A stretch of 64,000 nucleotides of DNA from assembly GCF_900105305.1 (NCBI RefSeq), contig NZ_LT629765.1:434001-498000 (forward strand). Direction: 5' to 3'. The notes beneath the pieces were generated by a model. That model was not told the origin of the DNA. It saw only the letters and a program-made list of their open reading frames with translations, and did no database searches. This DNA is from Corynebacterium timonense (GTDB lineage: Bacteria; Actinomycetota; Actinomycetes; Mycobacteriales; Mycobacteriaceae). Shown here one piece after another: positions 18,283-27,075 of this stretch. A program made the position numbers and the translations under genes. The stretch's first letter is position 1. Each line of letters starts with the position of its first letter.

Positions 18283-18915
18283 ATGACCCTCGCCCGCCCC
18301 GGACGAATCCTCGGTTTCGCCCTCGCGCTGCTGGCCGTCGTCGCCCTCCTCTTCGCTGCGCTCTTCGTCGTCTGGCCGAAGCTGTTCGGAACGGGGGAGA
18401 CCTCAATGAGCTCGGAGAGCCTCGGGGCCTCCTTCAACGACATCGCCGAGCTGAGCACCGAGGAGTACGTCTACTCCCGCGTGGGCAGCTTCGACCAGCA
18501 GGGCTTCCAGATAGCCGGGCGCACCGTCCCCTTCACGGGCCGCAACTTCCTGGTCACCTACGACGGCACCGTCAAGGCTGGCATCCGCAACGCCGAGCTC
18601 ATCCAGGTCCGCGTGGATGACAACGCCCGCACCCTCAGCGTCATGACCCCGCACGCGGAGGTGCTCAGCTCGGCCATCTCCCCGGAAAGCATCGAGGTCT
18701 ACGACCAGTCGATGAACCCGCTCAACCAGGTCCGCGTCCAAGACGTCTCCGCTTTCCTCGCCGAGCAGGAGCGCAACGCCGAGAACACCGCCGTCGAGCA
18801 GGGCCTTCTCGAGCGCGCCGACCGGCGCGTGGAGGAGCTGCTGCGCAGCCACGGCAAGGCGCTCACCGAGGGCACCGCGATGGCGGACTACACAGTCGAG
18901 GTGAATTGGAGGTAG
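18283..18915 (+). CDS. DUF4230 membrane-anchored protein
   Basis: This 210-residue protein has an N-terminal membrane helix (about 8-31, ILGFALALLAVVALLFAALF). The extracytoplasmic DUF4230 domain follows, with ELSTEEYVYSRVGSFDQQG, the strand NFLVTYDGTVKAGI, and a long C-terminal helix that carries AEQERNAENTAVEQGLLERADRRVEELL. No function has been established for the family. The ATG at 18283 lies just after an AGGAG-type site (CCTAGGAGACCCC). The next gene (18962) is on the same strand 46 bases on, so the two may be co-transcribed. Confidence 0.85.
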   Translation: MTLARPGRILGFALALLAVVALLFAALFVVWPKLFGTGETSMSSESLGASFNDIAELSTEEYVYSRVGSFDQQGFQIAGRTVPFTGRNFLVTYDGTVKAGIRNAELIQVRVDDNARTLSVMTPHAEVLSSAISPESIEVYDQSMNPLNQVRVQDVSAFLAEQERNAENTAVEQGLLERADRRVEELLRSHGKALTEGTAMADYTVEVNWR

Positions 18916-18961
18916 GCCCGGTGGGGCGTCGATAAGCGCGGCCCTGGGTACACTCGCCGCG

Positions 18962-19738
18962 GTGGAGACGACCGAGATGACCTACCGCGTACTTGAGCTT
19001 ATCGGTGTGTACCTGACCAGCCTTGTGGCGGGCGCCGTCGCGCGGAGGATGAATTTCGACATAGTCGGTTTCGCCCTTCTGGCCCTCATTTCTTCGCTTG
19101 CGGGAGGGGCGGTGCGCGACGTTCTCATCGATACTGGCCAGGTCGCAGCGCTGGCGAACCCCGCGTACATCTGGGTGGCGCTGGCGGGCGCCGCTACGGC
19201 CTTTGTCACCCGGTTCCACGGGCTGGCCTGGACGATGTTTCAGTACCACGCGGATATGGCCACCGTCGGCGTGTGGGCCGTGACGGGCTCCTCCAAAGCG
19301 CTGCTCGCCGGGGTCTCCCCGCTGGGATGCGTGCTCATGGGTCTGCTCACGGCGACGGGCGGGACCGTGGTTCGCGACATCATGATCGGGCGGGTCCCAG
19401 CCCTGTTGAAGAACCAGCAGGTCATGGCCATCCCCGCAGTCATCGCTTCCGTGCTAACTGTGGTCGGGTTCCGGCTCGGCCAGTACGACCTCGCGATGAT
19501 CGGCAGCCCGATCGTCGCGTTCGCCATCGCCCTCGTCATCTACTGGGCGGGCTGGTACGTCCCCACTCGCCAGGACTTCGCCCCCGTCAACAATCTCGCG
19601 CGGCGCGTGCGGAGTTCGTTCAGTGGCACAGAGAACGCCGCGCACCGCGTCGCCCGTGACATCGAACCGGGCCGGGTCCGGAGGTGGCGCCACAACAAAA
19701 TGCGCCAGGCCGAGGAAGACGACGACGGCGGCCGCTAG
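18962..19738 (+). CDS. TRIC/UPF0126-family membrane protein
   Basis: This is a 258-residue inner-membrane protein with the two UPF0126 repeats of three helices each. The first holds AGAVARRMNFDIVGFALLALISSLAGGAVRD split by the glycine kinks, and the second holds PLGCVLMGLLTATGGTVVRDIMIGRVPALL. The GGxxRD motif in each repeat (GGAVRDVLI and GGTVVRDIMI) is diagnostic of bacterial TRIC channels, some of which are glycine or cation transporters. A ~55-residue charged C-terminal tail is extra. The GTG at 18962 is the start; ATG 18977 is a shorter alternative. Transported ion unknown. Confidence 0.85.
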   Translation: METTEMTYRVLELIGVYLTSLVAGAVARRMNFDIVGFALLALISSLAGGAVRDVLIDTGQVAALANPAYIWVALAGAATAFVTRFHGLAWTMFQYHADMATVGVWAVTGSSKALLAGVSPLGCVLMGLLTATGGTVVRDIMIGRVPALLKNQQVMAIPAVIASVLTVVGFRLGQYDLAMIGSPIVAFAIALVIYWAGWYVPTRQDFAPVNNLARRVRSSFSGTENAAHRVARDIEPGRVRRWRHNKMRQAEEDDDGGR

Positions 19739-19748
19739 CATCGGGCGC

Positions 19749-20567
19749 ATGGACCTGACCCCGTACCTTGAGAGCTGGCCCGCCGACAACGTCTCCGCCG
19801 CCCTCGTCGGCCGCACCGAGGCGAGCTACGGCGACGAGTCCCGCGTCTACGAACTCGCCAGCGTGACCAAGCTGCTCTCCACCTACGCCGTCCTCCTCGC
19901 CGTCGAGGAGGGGGCATTTTCGCTTGACGACGCCCTCGGCCCCCGCCCCTCCACCATCCGGCACCTGCTGGCCCACACGAGCGGCATCGGCTTTGACACC
20001 CGCGAGCCCCAGAAGCCGGTCGGGGAACGACGCATCTACTCCTCGGCGGGCTTCGAGATGCTCGCGGAGCACCTGGAGCAGGAGGCCGGCATGGCGTTCG
20101 GCGACTACGTGCGCGAGGGGGTCTTCGAGCCGCTGGGGATGGGCACCGCCGAGATCTACGGCTCGGCGGGGCACGGCGGGAGGGCGTCGCTCAGCGATAT
20201 GCGCGCTTTCGCCGCAGAGCTCGTGCACCCGAGGCTGCTGGCAGAGGAGACCCTGCGCGAGGCGATGAGCCCGCAGTTCGGCGACGTGCGCGGCGTGGTC
20301 CCCGGCTACGGCATGCAGAAACCCTGCCCCTGGGGGCTCGGGTTTGAGATCAGGGGCTCGAAGGAGCCCCACTGGACGGGCGAGAACATGCCCGCCGAGA
20401 CCGCCGGGCACTTCGGCATGGCCGGAGCCTTCGTCTGGGTGGTGCCGGCGTGGGTGGACGGCCCGCGCGCGGGGACTGCCATGGTCGTGCTGACCGACCG
20501 CGACTTCGGCGAGTGGGCGAAACCGCTGTGGCAGGAGACGAATACGGCACTCTTCGACGCTTTGTGA
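19749..20567 (+). CDS. Beta-lactamase-family serine hydrolase
   Basis: This 272-residue class C beta-lactamase-like protein has the nucleophile motif SVTK (Ser-x-x-Lys, about 37-40) and YSSAG in the place of the Tyr-x-Asn motif. HFGMAGAF stands in place of the third motif, and LLAHTSGIGFDT is a typical family segment. No signal peptide is present, so it is a cytoplasmic esterase or peptidase rather than a secreted lactamase. Starts 11 bases after the TRIC gene and is followed 26 bases on by an MFS gene, all in the same direction. Substrate unknown. Confidence 0.85.
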   Translation: MDLTPYLESWPADNVSAALVGRTEASYGDESRVYELASVTKLLSTYAVLLAVEEGAFSLDDALGPRPSTIRHLLAHTSGIGFDTREPQKPVGERRIYSSAGFEMLAEHLEQEAGMAFGDYVREGVFEPLGMGTAEIYGSAGHGGRASLSDMRAFAAELVHPRLLAEETLREAMSPQFGDVRGVVPGYGMQKPCPWGLGFEIRGSKEPHWTGENMPAETAGHFGMAGAFVWVVPAWVDGPRAGTAMVVLTDRDFGEWAKPLWQETNTALFDAL

Positions 20568-20593
20568 GTCAGCCCCGGGGGTACCATGACCGC

Positions 20594-22021
20594 ATGACAA
20601 CGATCCCCGCCGCCGGCGAGAAGCTCCCGCAGCGCCAGGTCTGGCCCCTCATGCTGGCCCTGCTCTCCGCAGTCTTCGCCTTCCAGCTCAATGCCTCCAT
20701 GCTCGCGCCCGCCCTGGCCACTATGGAGGTGGAGCTGAACGCCACCACCGCCGAAATCGGGCTGACCCAGACGGCCTTTTTCACCTCGGCAGCCCTGTTC
20801 TCCCTGTTCATGCCGCGCTGGGGCGACCTCGTTGGCCGGCGCAAGGTGCTCGTGGGCATGATGCTGCTCACCGCCGTGGGCTCGGTCGTGGCGGCGCTGG
20901 CGCCGAACGTGACGGTGTTGTTCATCGGCCGCGTCATCCAGGGAGTGTCCGGCCCGACCGTCGCCCTGACCTCCGTCATGCTGCGCCAGGCGGTGCGCGA
21001 GGAGAAGCAGTTCGCCTTGCTCATCGGGGTGCTTACCTCGATCAACGGCGGCATCGCGGGCGTCGACGCCCTGCTCGGCGGCTGGCTCACCGACAGCTTC
21101 GGCTTCCGCGCGGTGTTCTGGTTCATCGGCGCCGTGGCCCTTCTTGCCGCGGTGTGCACGCGCTTCGGCCTGGCCGAAAACGCCGCGCTGACCACGCACC
21201 CGATGGACTGGAAGGGCGTCGTGCCGCTCGTCGTGGCCGTCGGCGTCATTCTCACGGCGCTCAACGAGGCTGGCCAGCTCGAAGCCGCCAACTGGTTCCT
21301 CGTCGCGGTGCTCATCCTCGTCGGCGTGGTGGCGCTCGTGGTGTTCTGGCGGTTCGAGGACTCTAGCGCCCACCCGCTCGTCTCCACCGACCTGTTGCGA
21401 CAGCGCCGCACCTGGGGCCTGTTGGCCACCACGACGCTCACCATGACCGGCATCTTCGCCGTGATGAACGGCCTCGTGCCCAACCTCGCGCAAGACGACG
21501 TCAACGGGCCCGGACTGTCCGCCGCCGAGGTGTCCTGGTGGACGCTGACCCCGTACGCCATCGCCGGCCTGATCTTCGGCCCAATCTCCGGCTACATCGC
21601 GGGGCGCATCGGGTACAAGGCCATGCTGCAGATCGGCATCGCCGGCGCGGTCGCCTCCGTCGTGTTCGGCATTGTGGTCGTGGACAACCCGACCCCGGCG
21701 CTGCTGCTTGCGGTCTCCATCGCGGCGGGTATTACCTACGCGGGTATCGCCAACATCATGCTCGGCTCTCTCGGCGTCGTGCTTGCCCCGAAGAGCAACC
21801 AGGGTTACCTGCCCGGCATGAACGCCGGGGCGTTCAACCTGGGCGCGGGGATCTCCTTCACCGTCATCTTTGCCGCCGCGACGACCTTCCAGGCCGCCGA
21901 GGGCGGCTACAAGGCGGGCATGATCACCGGTCTCGTGCTGCTCGTGTTCGCCCTCGCGGCCTCCTTCCTCATCCCGCGCCCGGAGACCATCCCCGACACC
22001 CTCGCCGCCGAGGGGCGCTAA
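20594..22021 (+). CDS. MFS transporter (drug-efflux type)
   Basis: This 475-residue protein has twelve or more membrane segments. The MFS motif A between helices 2 and 3 is present (PRWGDLVGRRKVLVGMML), as is motif C-like sequence in helix 5 (ITSINGGIAGVDALLGGWL read from LTSINGGIAGVDALLGG). It resembles actinobacterial H+-coupled drug exporters. The ATG at 20594 is preceded by GTACCATGACCGC without a strong ribosome site. It sits before a nucleoside hydrolase and a DMT transporter in one direction, so it may move a nucleoside or base rather than a drug. Confidence 0.88.
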   Translation: MTTIPAAGEKLPQRQVWPLMLALLSAVFAFQLNASMLAPALATMEVELNATTAEIGLTQTAFFTSAALFSLFMPRWGDLVGRRKVLVGMMLLTAVGSVVAALAPNVTVLFIGRVIQGVSGPTVALTSVMLRQAVREEKQFALLIGVLTSINGGIAGVDALLGGWLTDSFGFRAVFWFIGAVALLAAVCTRFGLAENAALTTHPMDWKGVVPLVVAVGVILTALNEAGQLEAANWFLVAVLILVGVVALVVFWRFEDSSAHPLVSTDLLRQRRTWGLLATTTLTMTGIFAVMNGLVPNLAQDDVNGPGLSAAEVSWWTLTPYAIAGLIFGPISGYIAGRIGYKAMLQIGIAGAVASVVFGIVVVDNPTPALLLAVSIAAGITYAGIANIMLGSLGVVLAPKSNQGYLPGMNAGAFNLGAGISFTVIFAAATTFQAAEGGYKAGMITGLVLLVFALAASFLIPRPETIPDTLAAEGR

Positions 22022-22025
22022 GCCC

Positions 22026-22967
22026 ATGCACCACGTCATCATTGACTGCGACCCCGGCCACGACGACGCCGTCGCTCTTCTGCTCGCCGCGGGCCACCCG
22101 GCCATCGACCTGCTCGGGGTGACCACCGTCGGGGGCAACCACACCCTGGGCAACGTCACGCGCAACGCCCGCCAGGTGCTCACGCTCGCTGGGCGTAGCG
22201 ACGTCCCCCTCCACGCCGGCGCCTCCCGCCCGCTGCTGCGCGCACCCGAGACCGCCGCCGCGATCCACGGTGACACCGGCATGACGTTGCACGGCTACGA
22301 GCTTCCCGAGCCCGCCGTCCCCGTACGCGAGGGGCACGCGGTGCACTACATCATCGACACAATCATGGGCCGCGAGCCGGGAACCGTCACCCTCGTAGCC
22401 ATCGGCCCGCTGACGAACATCGCGCTGGCCGTGCGGCTGGAGCCGCGCATCGTCGGCCGGGTGCGCGAGATAGTCCTCATGGGCGGCGCGTACGGCACCG
22501 GCAACCGAACGGCCTCGGCTGAGTTCAACATCGCCGCCGACCCCGAGGCCGCGCAGATTGTTTTCCGCGAGCGCTGGTCAGTGACGATGGTCGGGCTCGA
22601 TCTGACCCACCAGGCGCTGGCCACGCCCGAGGTGGAAAAGCGCTTCGCCGCACTCGGTACCTCCGCGGGGGACTTCCTCGTCGCGCTCATCGGGGCGTTT
22701 CGGGCCAACTACCGCGACGCGCAGGGGTTCCCCGACCCGCCGGTGCACGACCCGTGCGCGTTGGCGTACCTCATCGACCCCGCCGTCGTGGGGACGGTGC
22801 GGGTTCCTGTGGACGTCGAAACGCGCGGCGACCTCACCGCGGGCCGCACCGTCGCCGACTTCCGCGCACCCGCGCCCGCGGACTGCCACACACAGGTGGC
22901 CACGACGCTGAACCCGGAGCGCTTCTGGGACCTCGTCGTTGAGGCCGTTCGCGCGCTGGGGGAGTAA
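22026..22967 (+). CDS. Inosine-uridine-type nucleoside hydrolase
   Basis: This 313-residue nucleoside hydrolase has the N-terminal Ca2+-binding motif DCDPGHDDAVAL (residues 8-19). ATTVGGNHTL-type loop is seen as TTVGGNHTLGN, with EFNIAADPEAAQIVF and VHDPCALAYLIDP as further substrate and metal motifs. It splits ribonucleosides into base and ribose in salvage. The start ATG is five bases after the MFS stop and it overlaps no gene. The downstream DMT transporter begins 11 bases after it, so the three genes form a probable transport/salvage operon. Confidence 0.93.
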   Translation: MHHVIIDCDPGHDDAVALLLAAGHPAIDLLGVTTVGGNHTLGNVTRNARQVLTLAGRSDVPLHAGASRPLLRAPETAAAIHGDTGMTLHGYELPEPAVPVREGHAVHYIIDTIMGREPGTVTLVAIGPLTNIALAVRLEPRIVGRVREIVLMGGAYGTGNRTASAEFNIAADPEAAQIVFRERWSVTMVGLDLTHQALATPEVEKRFAALGTSAGDFLVALIGAFRANYRDAQGFPDPPVHDPCALAYLIDPAVVGTVRVPVDVETRGDLTAGRTVADFRAPAPADCHTQVATTLNPERFWDLVVEAVRALGE

Positions 22968-22977
22968 CCTCCGCTGC

Positions 22978-23895
22978 ATGCTCGCCCTGCTCGTCGCCAT
23001 CACCGTCGGCGCTATCATCCCCATCCAGTCCGCCGCGAACACGCGGCTGAGGCTGAGCGTAGGCGACAAGCCGCTGGTCTCCGCGTTGATTTCCTTCAGC
23101 CTGGCGCTGGCCGTGAGCATCGTGGCCACGACGGCGCTGCAGGGCAACCCCATCCCGGATCTCGCCGCGGCCTCCGGCGCCGGCTGGTGGGTCTGGCTCG
23201 GCGGCGTGATGGGGGTGTGCTTCATCGTGGGCAACATCCTGCTCTTCCCGCGCATCGGCGCCGTGCAGACGATGGTTTTGCCCATCCTCGGCCAGCTCGT
23301 GATGGGGCTCCTCGTGGACCGGCTCGGCCTGTTCGGCGCCCCGGTGCACAGCGTCACCCCGGGCCGCCTGATCGGTGCCCTCGTCGTCCTCGGCGGTATC
23401 GCGCTCGTGCTCAACATCGGGCGCGCCGCGGGCCCCGCCCAGGCGGCGGGCCCGCAGGTGTGGGCGTGGCGCGCTCTCGGCGTGGCCATCGGGATGGGCT
23501 CGGCGACGCAGACCACGGTCAACGGAGTGCTGGGCACGATGGTCGGCTCCTCGCTGCACGCCGCGGAGGTCAACCTCTTCGTCGGCGCGGTGCTGTTGCT
23601 GGTTCTGGTGTGCGCGTCCAGCCCGCGCCAGCTCGGTCGGGCCCCGCAGCCCGGCCCGTGGTGGATGTGGCTCGGCGGCGTCGTCGGCGCGACGTTCGTC
23701 ATTGCGGGGGCGACGCTCGCGCCGGTTCTGGGGACGGCGACGACCGTCATCGCCTTCAACGCGGGCACGATCCTCGGCGGGCAAGTCATGGAGTCCGTCG
23801 GGGCGTTCGGGGCGCGGAAGCGCCCGCTCGACGCGCGGCGCGTGGCGGGCCTCGTGCTCGTGTTCGCGGGCGTGCTCATGGTGCGGCTGCTGTAG
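22978..23895 (+). CDS. DMT-superfamily transporter (DUF606/EamA-like pair of repeats)
   Basis: This 305-residue membrane protein has ten predicted helices in two homologous halves. Each half has the DUF606 pattern: GAIIPIQSAANTRLRLSVG in the first, GMGSATQTTVNGVLGTMVGS in the second, plus WWVWLGGVMGVCFIVGN matched by WWMWLGGVVGATFVIAGA. The family is a small-metabolite exporter group. Starts at ATG 22978, just after the nucleoside hydrolase. Cargo unknown; context hints at nucleobase, ribose or nucleoside. The 238 bases that follow (23896-24133) hold no clear gene; two imperfect direct copies of CAACC...CTTGAG are seen. Confidence 0.82.
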   Translation: MLALLVAITVGAIIPIQSAANTRLRLSVGDKPLVSALISFSLALAVSIVATTALQGNPIPDLAAASGAGWWVWLGGVMGVCFIVGNILLFPRIGAVQTMVLPILGQLVMGLLVDRLGLFGAPVHSVTPGRLIGALVVLGGIALVLNIGRAAGPAQAAGPQVWAWRALGVAIGMGSATQTTVNGVLGTMVGSSLHAAEVNLFVGAVLLLVLVCASSPRQLGRAPQPGPWWMWLGGVVGATFVIAGATLAPVLGTATTVIAFNAGTILGGQVMESVGAFGARKRPLDARRVAGLVLVFAGVLMVRLL

Positions 23896-24133
23896 CGCGA
23901 AGAGTCAATCTCAACCCCAGCTTGAGTAAATAGGGGGATCAACCAGCGCTTGAGGGTTGTCGGTGGTGCGGGAGTGAAGCAAGATCGTCTGCGAGCCAAG
24001 CAACGCTCACTGAGGTCGTAGGGGAAGACGAACCTCGTCTCGTACCGCGCTCGCCCGATCCGCTCGGCTCGTCACCGAGGCCGGGCAGGGTTGCGTGGTG
24101 CGCCGCTTACTGAACGATCAGGAAGGTCCCCGC

Positions 24134-24454
24134 ATGACAATCACTCTGGCTGCCCCTGCCACCGTCACGGCCGTGTTCAGCATCGATGGGATGCCGAGGG
24201 GCGCGCGGTGGGACGTCGAGAAGCTCCTATGCTCCCTGCCCCCGGCCCCTGTGGTGGAACCACTCGTCGACGAATGGGACACCGCGTGGTTCACCCGCTG
24301 GCAGCGCACGCCCGAGGGCTACTCCTGCCGCGAGATCCTCCACGCGCCGCTGGCAGATGTGCGTGATTTCGAGCACGCCCTCGATGTATTAGCAGGTGAG
24401 CATGGGTTCGTGGCGAGGGTCGACATACGCTCCTACCATGGGCGACATGTCTGA
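24134..24454 (+). CDS. Hypothetical 106-residue protein upstream of the aldehyde dehydrogenase
   Basis: A small cytoplasmic protein without membrane segments or a recognised motif. The sequence is rich in Trp and acidic residues (DEWDTAWFTRWQRTPEGYSC) and ends in RVDIRSYHGRHV. ATG 24134 has AGGAAGGTC nine bases upstream. The end overlaps the start of the dehydrogenase gene by eight bases in another frame, so it is probably translated with it. I cannot assign a function. Confidence 0.55.
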   Translation: MTITLAAPATVTAVFSIDGMPRGARWDVEKLLCSLPPAPVVEPLVDEWDTAWFTRWQRTPEGYSCREILHAPLADVRDFEHALDVLAGEHGFVARVDIRSYHGRHV

Positions 24455-25820
24455 TGCATATCGCGTACAAAACCCGGTAAACAACAAGGTCATCGAGTCC
24501 TTCGACTTCATCACAGACGAGCAGCTAGACAAGGCCCTCGCCGACGCCGACGAGGCGTTTCGCTCCTGGCGCGAGACCAGCTACGAGCAGCGCGGTGAGC
24601 TACTGCGCACGGTCGCCTCGCTTTTCGACGCCAACCGCGACCGCCTCGCCAGCATCATCACCGAAGAGATGGGCAAGCCGCTCAACCAGAGCAACAGCGA
24701 GATCGACGACGTGGTAGACATCTTCACCTACTACGCCGACCACGGCGCCGAGCTGGGCGCCGACGAGCCCATCGAGCACGAGGGCGGCACGGCCGTCCTG
24801 CGCCGCGTGCCACTGGGCGTGCTCGTGGGCGTGATGCCGTGGAACTTCCCCTACTACCAGGTCGCACGCTTCGCCGGGCCGAACATCATGGCGGGCAATA
24901 CCGTGCTGCTCAAGCACGCGGAGATCTGCCCGCGTTCCTCCCAGGCCATCCAGGACATCTTCGAGGAAGCCGGCGCGCCGACGGGCGTGTTCACCAACAT
25001 TTACGCTGACCACGACCAAATTTCTACCCTCATCGCCGACAAGCGCGTGCAGGGGGTGAGCCTCACCGGATCCGAGCGCGCCGGCCGCGCCGTCGCGGCC
25101 ACCGCGGGCGAGAACCTGAAGAAGGCGGTGCTCGAGCTCGGCGGCACCGACGCCTACATCGTCCTCGACGCCGAGGACATCGACGAGGCCGCTCAGACCG
25201 CCTGGAAGAAGCGCATCGCCAACACCGGCCAGGCGTGCACCTCCAACAAGCGCATCATCGTCATGGACGACATCTACGATGACTTCGTTGCCGCCATGGT
25301 GCGCATCGCCGAGTCCTTTACCGAGGGCGACCCGGCCAACCCGGGCAAGGGCGAGTACTACCCGCTGTCCTCCCGCGGCGCCGCGGAGAAGCTGCACGAG
25401 CAGGTCCAGGACGCCGTCAAGGCTGGGGCTACCCTCCACACCGGCGGGGAGCTCACCGGCGAGGGCGCCTACTTCACCCCGGCCGTGCTCACCGACGTGC
25501 CGGTCGGCTCCGAGTCCTACTACGAGGAGTTCTTCGGCCCCGTCGCCGAGATCTACAAAGTCAGCTCCGACGACGAGGCCATCGAGCTGGCGAACGACTC
25601 CAACTACGGCCTGGGCGGCGCCGTCTTCTCCTCCGACGTCGAGCGCGCCCGCCGCGTGGCCAACCGCGTCGAGACCGGCATGATCCACATCAACATCCCG
25701 CAGGCGGGCGGCGCCGAGCTGCCGTTCGGCGGCGTGAAGAACTCCGGCTTCGGCCGCGAGCTCGGCCCGCTGGGTATGGATGAGTTCGTGAACAAGCAGC
25801 GCTTCTACGTGGCGGAGTAG
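24447..25820 (+). CDS. Succinate-semialdehyde dehydrogenase (aldehyde dehydrogenase family)
   Basis: This 457-residue NAD(P)-dependent aldehyde dehydrogenase has the substrate-channel/Rossmann segment VMPWNFPYYQ, the GSERAGRAV cofactor loop (SLTGSERAGRAV) and the general-base Glu in VLELGGTDAYI. The catalytic Cys is in NTGQACTSNKR, and PFGGVKNSGFGRELG is the C-terminal motif. The TGSERAG and GGTDA sequences are of the GabD/Sad group, which oxidises succinate semialdehyde to succinate. ATG 24447 is used; ATG 24438 would add three residues. Single gene, convergent with the ACP gene. Confidence 0.88.
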   Translation: MSDAYRVQNPVNNKVIESFDFITDEQLDKALADADEAFRSWRETSYEQRGELLRTVASLFDANRDRLASIITEEMGKPLNQSNSEIDDVVDIFTYYADHGAELGADEPIEHEGGTAVLRRVPLGVLVGVMPWNFPYYQVARFAGPNIMAGNTVLLKHAEICPRSSQAIQDIFEEAGAPTGVFTNIYADHDQISTLIADKRVQGVSLTGSERAGRAVAATAGENLKKAVLELGGTDAYIVLDAEDIDEAAQTAWKKRIANTGQACTSNKRIIVMDDIYDDFVAAMVRIAESFTEGDPANPGKGEYYPLSSRGAAEKLHEQVQDAVKAGATLHTGGELTGEGAYFTPAVLTDVPVGSESYYEEFFGPVAEIYKVSSDDEAIELANDSNYGLGGAVFSSDVERARRVANRVETGMIHINIPQAGGAELPFGGVKNSGFGRELGPLGMDEFVNKQRFYVAE

Positions 25821-25829
25821 CCACTGCGG

Positions 25830-26120
25830 CTAGGCGGGTTCGTTGTCGGCGAGCCACTCCACGAGCTCGCCCACCGTCGTCCCGGGGGTGTAGGCGGATT
25901 CGTCTGCGCGTACGCCGAACTCCTCCTCGGCGCGGACGGCGAGCTCGATCCGGTCCAGCGAGGACACCCCAAGCTCGTCGAGAGTCGCGTCGGGGGTGAC
26001 CTCCGCGTCGGTGAATCGCCCGATGAGCTCCGCGAGACGCCCAGCGACCGAGGTGTCCGCCGCCGGCTCCTCGTGTGTGAGGTTGAGCGCGTCAAAGTTA
26101 AGTCGTTGGGAGAGCTCCAT
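25830..26120 (-). CDS. Stand-alone acyl carrier protein
   Basis: This 96-residue protein ends in a four-helix ACP domain. The phosphopantetheine-attachment motif is DELGVSSLDRIELAV (the DSL motif is S-S-L here, with the second Ser the likely attachment site). A 25-residue N-terminal extension precedes the domain. Cells of this group make fatty acids with type I synthase, so a separate ACP suggests a dedicated acyl pathway. The ATG at 26120 faces the hydrolase start at 26146 with only 25 bases between. A longer start at 26147 would overlap that gene's ATG. Confidence 0.87.
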   Translation of the reverse strand: MELSQRLNFDALNLTHEEPAADTSVAGRLAELIGRFTDAEVTPDATLDELGVSSLDRIELAVRAEEEFGVRADESAYTPGTTVGELVEWLADNEPA

Positions 26121-26145
26121 GCGCCCACTATATACACTGGACACC
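26121..26145. promoter_or_regulatory. Compact divergent promoter between ACP and hydrolase
   Basis: Only 25 bases separate the two start codons. TATACA lies eight bases before the hydrolase ATG (ACTATATACACTGGACACC), which is the right place for a -10 box of a leaderless transcript. The ACP promoter probably overlaps the hydrolase coding sequence. Confidence 0.4.
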
Positions 26146-27075
26146 ATGCCTCCGCCGCGCTCGCCACTGCGCTACGACCGCACTGGCACCACGCCGCACG
26201 ACGGCCTCGACATCCGCTGGTACGAGCGCGGCCCAGAAGAGGCCGAGATCACCGTGCTCTACGTTCACGGATTCAACATCTCCTCCGCCGAGTTTGTCCT
26301 GCAGGTGGAGGCGCTTTCTGCGCTGCCGGTTCGCCAGCTGCTCGTGGACCTGCGCGGACACGGCGGAACCGGCCCCGCCCCGCCGCACATGTGCCAGGTC
26401 GACGACGCCGCCGACGATATCCGGGAGGTGCTGCGCGACCGCGGCGTCGCGGGACCCCTCATCGTCGTGGGGCACTCGCTGGGCGGGCCTGTATCGCTGT
26501 CTTTGATGCGTCGCTACGCGCACGAGCTCGACCTCGCGGGCGCCGTGCTCATCTCTGCGGCCGTTGAGCCCTTCGCCGAACAGGGCATGCCCCAGGTTCT
26601 TGCGGGGTGGGTCGGCTCCCTGCTCGAGGGGCTGTACGAGGCGTCCCCCCGCCTCATGAAGCGCCTCCTCGCCCTGGGGACCCGGCTGCTCGTGCCCGTT
26701 CTCGCCTGTGGCTTCTACTTCCGGCCCGTCGGCTACGCGGTGGTGAAGTTCCACGCCGCTATGATCCAGCGAACGCCCCTGGACACCTATGCCGGCTACT
26801 TCGACGACCTCCTCGAGCACTCTGAGCTCGGTGCCGCCGACGTCCTGGCGACGATCCCCGGCTACATTCTCGTCGGCTCCCACGACGCCGTCGCCCCGAT
26901 CTCGCAGTCCACGAAGCTGCACGAAATCTGGCCCCGCGCCTACCTCCAGATCCTGCCCGAAAGCGGACACATGCCGCCTTTCGACGCCCCCGGCGCCGTC
27001 TCCACCGCCATCGAACGCCTGGTAAGAATGACCGCATGCCAGAATCGGGGGAGCGAGCACTCGTCACACGCGTAG
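26146..27075 (+). CDS. Alpha/beta-hydrolase (possible thioesterase)
   Basis: This 309-residue alpha/beta-hydrolase fold protein has the strand-turn VLYVHGFNISSAEF, oxyanion-type loop DLRGHGGTGPA, nucleophile elbow GHSLGG (about residue 113-118), acidic residue near LVGSHDAVAP and catalytic His in LPESGHMPPFDAP. No signal peptide is visible, though a hydrophobic cap segment (RLLVPVLACGFYF) could sit at the membrane. The divergent ACP suggests that the ester split may be an acyl thioester, but the family is broad. Its 3' end overlaps the next gene by 40 bases. Confidence 0.84.
   Translation: MPPPRSPLRYDRTGTTPHDGLDIRWYERGPEEAEITVLYVHGFNISSAEFVLQVEALSALPVRQLLVDLRGHGGTGPAPPHMCQVDDAADDIREVLRDRGVAGPLIVVGHSLGGPVSLSLMRRYAHELDLAGAVLISAAVEPFAEQGMPQVLAGWVGSLLEGLYEASPRLMKRLLALGTRLLVPVLACGFYFRPVGYAVVKFHAAMIQRTPLDTYAGYFDDLLEHSELGAADVLATIPGYILVGSHDAVAPISQSTKLHEIWPRAYLQILPESGHMPPFDAPGAVSTAIERLVRMTACQNRGSEHSSHA

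Noticed and set aside
16427..22282. Long open frames opposite the AbgT gene (plus) and opposite the MFS gene (minus)
   Set aside because: Low-complexity charged shadows without motifs, covering strands opposite to clear membrane-protein genes.
23896..24133. Remnant gene or regulatory element before the 106-residue gene
   Set aside because: Two imperfect CAACC...CTTGAG copies are visible, but there is no frame or hairpin strong enough to support a feature.
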